From positions 1 to 10,121 of the forward strand of contig CAMCQD010000029.1 in NCBI GenBank assembly GCA_945876925.1: a stretch of DNA of 10,121 bases, given 5' to 3'. Position numbers and translations under genes: made by a program. A model generated the notes under the pieces. It saw only the letters and a list, made by a program, of their open reading frames with translations, was not told where the DNA came from and ran no database searches. This DNA comes from an uncultured Dermatophilus sp. GTDB taxonomy: Bacteria; Actinomycetota; Actinomycetes; Actinomycetales; Dermatophilaceae. This document shows, piece after piece, positions 6,458-10,121 of the stretch; position 1 is the first letter of the stretch; each line of letters starts with the position of its first letter.

Positions 6458-7855
6458 ATGAAACCCCTCGTGATACGAAGTGCACTGGTTGCCTCCGTCG
6501 GTGGTCTGATCTTCGGTTTCGACACCGCTGTCATCTCCGGTACGACTGAACAGCTCAAGTCCTACTTCGGCCTGTCCGACGCCTACCTGGGCTGGACGGT
6601 GGGCATCGCCGTGCTGGGCACGATCGCCGGTGCGCTCATCGCCGGTAAGCCGGCCGACCGGTACGGCCGCAAGCCCGTGCTGTTCACGATCGGCATCCTG
6701 TACGTCGTCGGCGCCCTCGGCTCGGCATTCGCGCCCAGCGTCTTCGTACTGGAGGTCTTCCGGTTCCTGGGCGGCCTGGGCGTCGGTGGCGCCTCGGTGT
6801 GCGCCCCCATCTACACCGCCGAGATCGCGCCGGCCAAGGTCCGCGGCAGGCTCGTCGGCCTCGTGCAGTTCAACATCGTGCTCGGCATCCTGCTCGCCTA
6901 CCTGTCCAACACCATCGTGCGGATGGTCGTGTCCGACCACACCACCGACTGGCGCTGGATGTTCGGCGTGATGGCGGTGCCGTCCGTGATCTTCCTCCTC
7001 ATGCTGTTCACCGTCCCCGAGACGCCGCGCTGGCTCATGTCCCACGGCCGCGAGGACGAGGGCCGCGAGGTCATCGCCAAGCTCACCGAGAGCGATGAGG
7101 AAGCCCGCGAGCAGGTCCAGGAGATCCACGAGTCGCTGGCCGACGCCGCCAGCACGGCGGACGTGGCGTTCTTCACCCGCGGCAATATGAAGGTCATCCT
7201 GCTCGCCTTCACGATCGCGATGTTCAACCAGATGTCGGGTATCAACGCGATCCTGTACTACGCACCGGTCGTCATGGAGCGGGCCGGCGCCTCCACCGAC
7301 GCCGCCTTCATGATGAGCGTCGCGGTCGGGTTCATGAACCTCGTCGCCACCATGACGGCGCTCACCGTGATCGACAAGATCGGCCGCCGCTCGCTCATGA
7401 TCGTCGGCTCGATCGGGTACCTGGTGAGCCTGGGCTTCCTGTCCGGCCTGATGTTCTACTACGAGCAGCTGCGCGGCGGCGAATTCACCTCGACCTCCAG
7501 CGTGCTCGTGCTCATCGGGCTGCTCGTGTTCATCGCGGCGCACGCCTTCGGCCAGGGCTCGGTCATCTGGGTGTTCATCTCCGAGATCTTCCCCAACCGC
7601 ATCCGGGGCCGCGGGCAGTCGCTCGGCTCGCTCACCCACTGGTGCTTCGCCTGGCTCACCTCCACCTTCTTCCCGCCCATCGTGGCTGCCCTGGGCGGCG
7701 GCGTGGCCTTTGGCATTTTCTTCGTCTTCATGATCGGCCAGCTCCTGTGGGTGCTGCGCATCATGCCGGAGACCAAGGGCGTCCCGCTGGAGGAAATGGA
7801 AGCCAAGCTCGGCCTTACTACTACTACTGACGCGAGCGCGGGAAGCGGAAGGTGA
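6458..7855 (+). CDS. MFS sugar porter (sugar:proton symporter family)
   Basis: A 465-residue inner-membrane transporter of the sugar porter family (TC 2.A.1.1; XylE, GalP, AraE, GLUT relatives) with about 12 TM helices. Family signatures are present: GLIFGFDTAVISG in TM1, DRYGRK at 67-72 between TM2 and TM3, AEIAPAKVRGRLVGL, PETPRWL from 187 closing the N-half, NQMSGINAILYYAP around 257-270 in TM7, DKIGRRSLM between TM8 and TM9, and PETKG at 437-441 at the end of TM12. The usual Gln-Gln pair of TM7 is Asn257-Gln258 here, while Asn263 is kept. The substrate is probably a monosaccharide; the kinase 2 bases downstream suggests fructose or another hexose or ribose-type sugar. Start ATG 6458 places TM1 immediately after a few residues. 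The 44-residue upstream extension in frame is not transporter-like and covers the promoter. The tail holds four consecutive ACT threonine codons. Confidence 0.93.
   Translation: MKPLVIRSALVASVGGLIFGFDTAVISGTTEQLKSYFGLSDAYLGWTVGIAVLGTIAGALIAGKPADRYGRKPVLFTIGILYVVGALGSAFAPSVFVLEVFRFLGGLGVGGASVCAPIYTAEIAPAKVRGRLVGLVQFNIVLGILLAYLSNTIVRMVVSDHTTDWRWMFGVMAVPSVIFLLMLFTVPETPRWLMSHGREDEGREVIAKLTESDEEAREQVQEIHESLADAASTADVAFFTRGNMKVILLAFTIAMFNQMSGINAILYYAPVVMERAGASTDAAFMMSVAVGFMNLVATMTALTVIDKIGRRSLMIVGSIGYLVSLGFLSGLMFYYEQLRGGEFTSTSSVLVLIGLLVFIAAHAFGQGSVIWVFISEIFPNRIRGRGQSLGSLTHWCFAWLTSTFFPPIVAALGGGVAFGIFFVFMIGQLLWVLRIMPETKGVPLEEMEAKLGLTTTTDASAGSGR
7848..7852 (+). promoter_or_regulatory. Ribosome binding site of the sugar kinase
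   Basis: GAAGG lies 5 bases before ATG 7858 and within the last codons of the porter gene. It favours this ATG over the in-frame GTG at 7852, which is part of the site. Confidence 0.6.
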
Positions 7856-7857
7856 TC

Positions 7858-8811
7858 ATGTCTGGCAAACACGTCCTCTGCCTGGGCGAAGCCCTCATCG
7901 ACGTCGTGATCCGGCCCGGGGAGGAACCGGTCGAGCATGTCGGCGGCAGCCTGCTCAATGTCGCCGCCGGCGTGGCCACCCTGGAACACGAGGCGAGCAT
8001 CTGCGCCTGGTGGGGCAGGGACGACCGGGGCGCCCGGCTCGCCGAATGGGCCACTTCCTCGGGGGTGAGCATCGTGCCGGGCACCGATCTCGCCGAGAAG
8101 ACCGCGGTCGCCTACGCCCGGCTGGACGCCGAGGGCCGGGCCACCTACGAGTTCGACCTGGAATGGGCCGTTCCCGGCATCGAGGAACTGGACTCCTTCG
8201 GGCACATGCACACCGGCAGCATCGCCACCACCCTGGAACCCGGCGGCACCTCGGTGGTCGAGACCGCCCGCCGGATCCGCGAGCAGGCCACGATCTCCTA
8301 CGACCCGAACGTGCGCCCGGCCCTCATGGTGGAGCCGGCCAAGGTGATCGGCCGGGTCGAGGAGCTGGTCTCGCTGGCCGATGTGGTCAAGGCCTCCGAC
8401 GAGGACATCGAGTGGCTTTACCCCGGTGAGCCGGTCGAGAACGTCATGCGCCGCTGGATCGCCGCAGGACCTGGCATGGTCGTCGTCACCCGCGGCCCGT
8501 GGGGTGCCTACGCGCTGCTGGCGGACAACCGCGACATGCTGCACATCGACCAGATGACGGTCACCGTCGGCGACACCGTCGGCGCCGGCGACTCGTTCAT
8601 GGCCGGGCTCATCTCCGGGCTGCTCGACGCCGGGCTGCTCGGCTCGCCGGAGGCCCGTGAGCGGCTGCGCGCGGCCGGCTGGTCCGATGTCCAGCCGGCC
8701 CTGCACCGCGCAGTGGTCACCTCGGGGATCACGGTGAGCCGCAACGGCGCCTACGCGCCGACGCCAGCCGAGGTGAAGGCGGTCACCGACGCCGACCCCA
8801 CGCTGAACTAA
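7858..8811 (+). CDS. PfkB-family carbohydrate kinase, fructokinase-like
   Basis: A 317-residue cytoplasmic ATP-dependent sugar kinase of the ribokinase/PfkB family, of normal length. The N-terminal strand LCLGEALIDVV (7-17) and the glycine-rich substrate loop GGSLLNVAAGVA are typical. A lid region EKTAVAYARLDAEGRATYEF follows. The C-terminal PfkB signature DTVGAGDSFMAGL begins at residue 239, with catalytic base Asp245 and the anion-hole GAGD at 242-245. VVVTRGPWGAYA corresponds to the strand before the nucleotide site. The GEALID start and overall form fit fructokinases better than adenosine or ribokinases, but the substrate cannot be fixed from sequence. The gene follows the sugar porter after 2 bases, so the pair would import an unphosphorylated sugar and phosphorylate it. 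It ends in TAA, followed by a palindrome and a strong hairpin. Confidence 0.9.
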   Translation: MSGKHVLCLGEALIDVVIRPGEEPVEHVGGSLLNVAAGVATLEHEASICAWWGRDDRGARLAEWATSSGVSIVPGTDLAEKTAVAYARLDAEGRATYEFDLEWAVPGIEELDSFGHMHTGSIATTLEPGGTSVVETARRIREQATISYDPNVRPALMVEPAKVIGRVEELVSLADVVKASDEDIEWLYPGEPVENVMRRWIAAGPGMVVVTRGPWGAYALLADNRDMLHIDQMTVTVGDTVGAGDSFMAGLISGLLDAGLLGSPEARERLRAAGWSDVQPALHRAVVTSGITVSRNGAYAPTPAEVKAVTDADPTLN

Positions 8812-8814
8812 GCG

Positions 8815-8832
8815 TGCGGGCAGCTGCCCGCA
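8815..8832. repeat. Perfect 18-bp palindrome just after the kinase stop codon
   Basis: TGCGGGC, then AGCT, then GCCCGCA, with full dyad symmetry. As RNA it could form a 7-bp stem with a tetraloop and add to the terminator that follows. Its 7-base half-site equals that of the palindrome at 3731-3744. Confidence 0.5.
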
Positions 8833-8833
8833 T

Positions 8834-8886
8834 ACGCGCGCCAGAAGGCCGGCTCCCGCCCCGGGGGCCGGCCTTCTGGCGCGCGT
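8834..8886. terminator. Long bidirectional hairpin terminator between convergent genes
   Basis: Bases 8834-8853 pair perfectly with 8867-8886, a 20-bp stem. The loop 8854-8866 can extend it by a G-U and three G-C pairs to leave a 5-base loop. There is no T-run on either side, as is common in high-GC actinobacteria. It lies between the kinase stop (8811) and the stop of the opposing phosphotransferase (8898), so it can serve both transcripts. Confidence 0.85.
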
Positions 8887-8897
8887 GCCTGCGCGGG

Positions 8898-9992
8898 TCA
8901 GTCCAGGGCGGCCAGGTCCAGCGGGCCAGGCCGGAAGGCGTGCACGGCGAACGTCCGCAGCCGGGCCGCGGTCCGCAGGAGCTCAAGCTCGTCCGGGTCG
9001 GCCGCGCCGGGATGCCCGGTGGCGCGCAGCAGGCCGCCGAGGCTGCTACCGCCCGGGACCGTACCGCCCAGCGCGGCGGCCCGGTCCACATGGGCGAGCA
9101 GATTGGCCGGGTCGAGGGCGGGACGGGACCAGCAGGCGGTGTCCCAGTCGAGGATCGTCACCGCCGGGGAGTGCCCGGGGACGACGAGCACCTGGCCATC
9201 GTGCAGGTCGCGGTGGGTGAGCGCGAGCCGTCCGGGCGGGATGTCGTCGAGGGCGCGCAGCTGCCGGGCCACTCCTCCGGCCCGGATCCGCAGCCGTGCG
9301 GCGACGGCACCGGTCAGCCTCCCGGCGGGCGCGGCCGCGAGCGCGGCCCGGACCCAGCTGAGCAGCACCCGCGCCTCGTCCGCGGCGGTGTGCACGGGCA
9401 GGCCGGCCCGCGGTTCGTAGCTCACCGCCGCGATCGCCGTCAGGGCGCGGGCGACCGGGGTGATCACCTCCGGAGCGGCCCGGGCTGTCCCCTGACCGGC
9501 GCTCCCGGTGCCCAGGGGGGTGCCGGGGGCAGCGGCGAGCTGCAGCCAGCCTGCGCGGGCGTCGGCGGCGAGCAGCTGCGGCAGCACCGGTGCCGCCGGA
9601 TCGGCTGCGGCGGCGAGCAGGGCGGACACCGCGCCCGCCCGCTGCACTGCCCGCGCCGTCGCCCCCGGCCGGGCAACCTTGCGGTAGCTGCCGTCTGGCA
9701 TCTCCAGGACCGCGCGCTTGCCTGCCCGGTAGCCGGTCAGGCACCCGCCCTCGCCGAGGGCAGCGGCCAGCGCCGGCAGAGCCGTATCGGCGGACAGCAC
9801 GGTCAGCTCGCCGTCCGCGCCGATCCGGGCACCGGCCAGGCCCGGCGGGCCCGCAAGTTCCGCTACGTACCCGTTCCCCGGTGCGCGCAGATCGGCCGGC
9901 CAGGCCCGGCGGACCCGCAGCAGCCCTCCCTGGCACCCGGTGTGCCCGCGGGCGATGAGACCGGCCAGGGTCTGCTGGGCCGGGGTGCTCAC
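8898..9992 (-). CDS. Phosphotransferase of the APH/maltokinase-like fold
   Basis: A 364-residue protein with the C-terminal catalytic signature of the aminoglycoside/choline kinase superfamily. LTHRDLHDGQVLVV carries the Brenner-type motif with His260 and catalytic Asp262, and ILDWDTACW carries the metal-binding Asp282 and Asp284. The usual asparagine of HxDxxxxN is Gln267; Gln at this place is also seen in maltokinase-type enzymes (HGDxHLGQ), so it need not mean loss of activity. In the N-lobe, LTGYRAGKRAVLEMPDGSYRKV offers Lys105 as the likely ATP lysine. The natural substrate is unknown; a sugar or other small alcohol is more likely than an aminoglycoside, and resistance should not be inferred. 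GTG 9992 overlaps the stop of the upstream gene (GTGA), so the two form an operon. The protein is rich in Ala, Gly and Arg, like the rest of the genome. Confidence 0.82.
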   Translation of the reverse strand: MSTPAQQTLAGLIARGHTGCQGGLLRVRRAWPADLRAPGNGYVAELAGPPGLAGARIGADGELTVLSADTALPALAAALGEGGCLTGYRAGKRAVLEMPDGSYRKVARPGATARAVQRAGAVSALLAAAADPAAPVLPQLLAADARAGWLQLAAAPGTPLGTGSAGQGTARAAPEVITPVARALTAIAAVSYEPRAGLPVHTAADEARVLLSWVRAALAAAPAGRLTGAVAARLRIRAGGVARQLRALDDIPPGRLALTHRDLHDGQVLVVPGHSPAVTILDWDTACWSRPALDPANLLAHVDRAAALGGTVPGGSSLGGLLRATGHPGAADPDELELLRTAARLRTFAVHAFRPGPLDLAALD

Positions 9993-10121
9993 CGCCTGGC
10001 CCCTGAGGGGGTGAGCACGTGCTCGGCCAGGGCGATGAGGGCCTCGGTGAGCCGTTCCCAGCGCGGGCGCCGCCGCCGGAACGGCTCCGGGGCGCGCAGC
10101 AATGCCACGGCGGCGACGACG
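9989..10121 (-). CDS. C-terminal end of an unidentified protein entering from the right edge
   Basis: The minus-strand frame ending in TGA at 9991-9989 is open to the window edge (43 whole codons from 10120, plus one partial base). It reads like a real protein end: VVAAVALLRAPEPF, then a basic stretch RRRRPRW, then a probable amphipathic helix ERLTEALIALAEHVL and the tail TPSGARR. The stop overlaps the GTG start of the phosphotransferase by two bases, which supports a coupled operon. No domain is recognisable in so short a piece, so I assign no function. Confidence 0.55.
   Translation of the reverse strand, partial: VVAAVALLRAPEPFRRRRPRWERLTEALIALAEHVLTPSGARR

Noticed and set aside
6257..7639. 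460-codon minus-strand open frame
   Set aside because: It is antisense to the sugar porter, and the composition (His, Asp, Gly, Arg) is what the reverse frame of a GC-rich membrane-protein gene produces.
8898..9992. Aminoglycoside resistance gene
   Set aside because: Only the kinase fold motifs match. The Gln267 form and the operon with an unknown partner point to a metabolic kinase; there is no evidence for drug modification.
1..10121. Mobile element, prophage, CRISPR array or horizontally acquired island
   Set aside because: No transposase, integrase, terminal inverted repeats, spaced repeat array or tRNA was seen, and base composition is uniform across the genes.

Overview
The window comes from a very GC-rich bacterium, almost certainly an actinomycete. 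Codon third positions are strongly biased to G or C, GTG starts occur, genes overlap by ATGA, GTGA or TGATG, PheS carries paired CxxC motifs, and the promoters look leaderless. The genus cannot be told from this sequence.

Minus strand, 1-3602: the phenylalanyl-tRNA synthetase operon pheS-pheT, in one uninterrupted frame each. pheT runs off the left edge and lacks only the end of its C-terminal FDX-ACB domain. A gap of about 160 bases follows and holds divergent promoters.

Plus strand, 3766-6329: a tight three-gene signalling operon. It encodes a 120-residue membrane-anchored protein with a poly-Asp tail, a two-TM sensor histidine kinase with an ectodomain of about 150 residues, and an OmpR/PhoB-family response regulator. 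The regulator starts inside the kinase stop codon. An 11-bp-period direct repeat lies upstream of this operon. A second repeat with the same pattern (CTCA-N2-TT-N-C-N-CTCA) lies, inverted, just after the regulator gene. These are the best candidates for the regulator's own binding sites. The upstream one is centred about 41 bases before the first start codon, the class II activator position if that message is leaderless.

Plus strand, 6458-8811: a sugar uptake and phosphorylation pair, a 12-TM MFS sugar porter followed 2 bases later by a PfkB-family (fructokinase-like) kinase. Together they would import an unmodified sugar and trap it as a phosphate. An 18-bp palindrome and a long hairpin terminator then separate this unit from the convergent genes.

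Minus strand, 8898-10121: a phosphotransferase of the APH/maltokinase-like fold, overlapping by GTGA the end of an unidentified upstream gene that enters from the right edge.

Most of the window is ordinary. The least described part is the acidic-tail protein/kinase/regulator operon with its two matching repeat sites, one of which lies in front of the sugar transporter. No mobile element, CRISPR array, tRNA or rRNA was seen.
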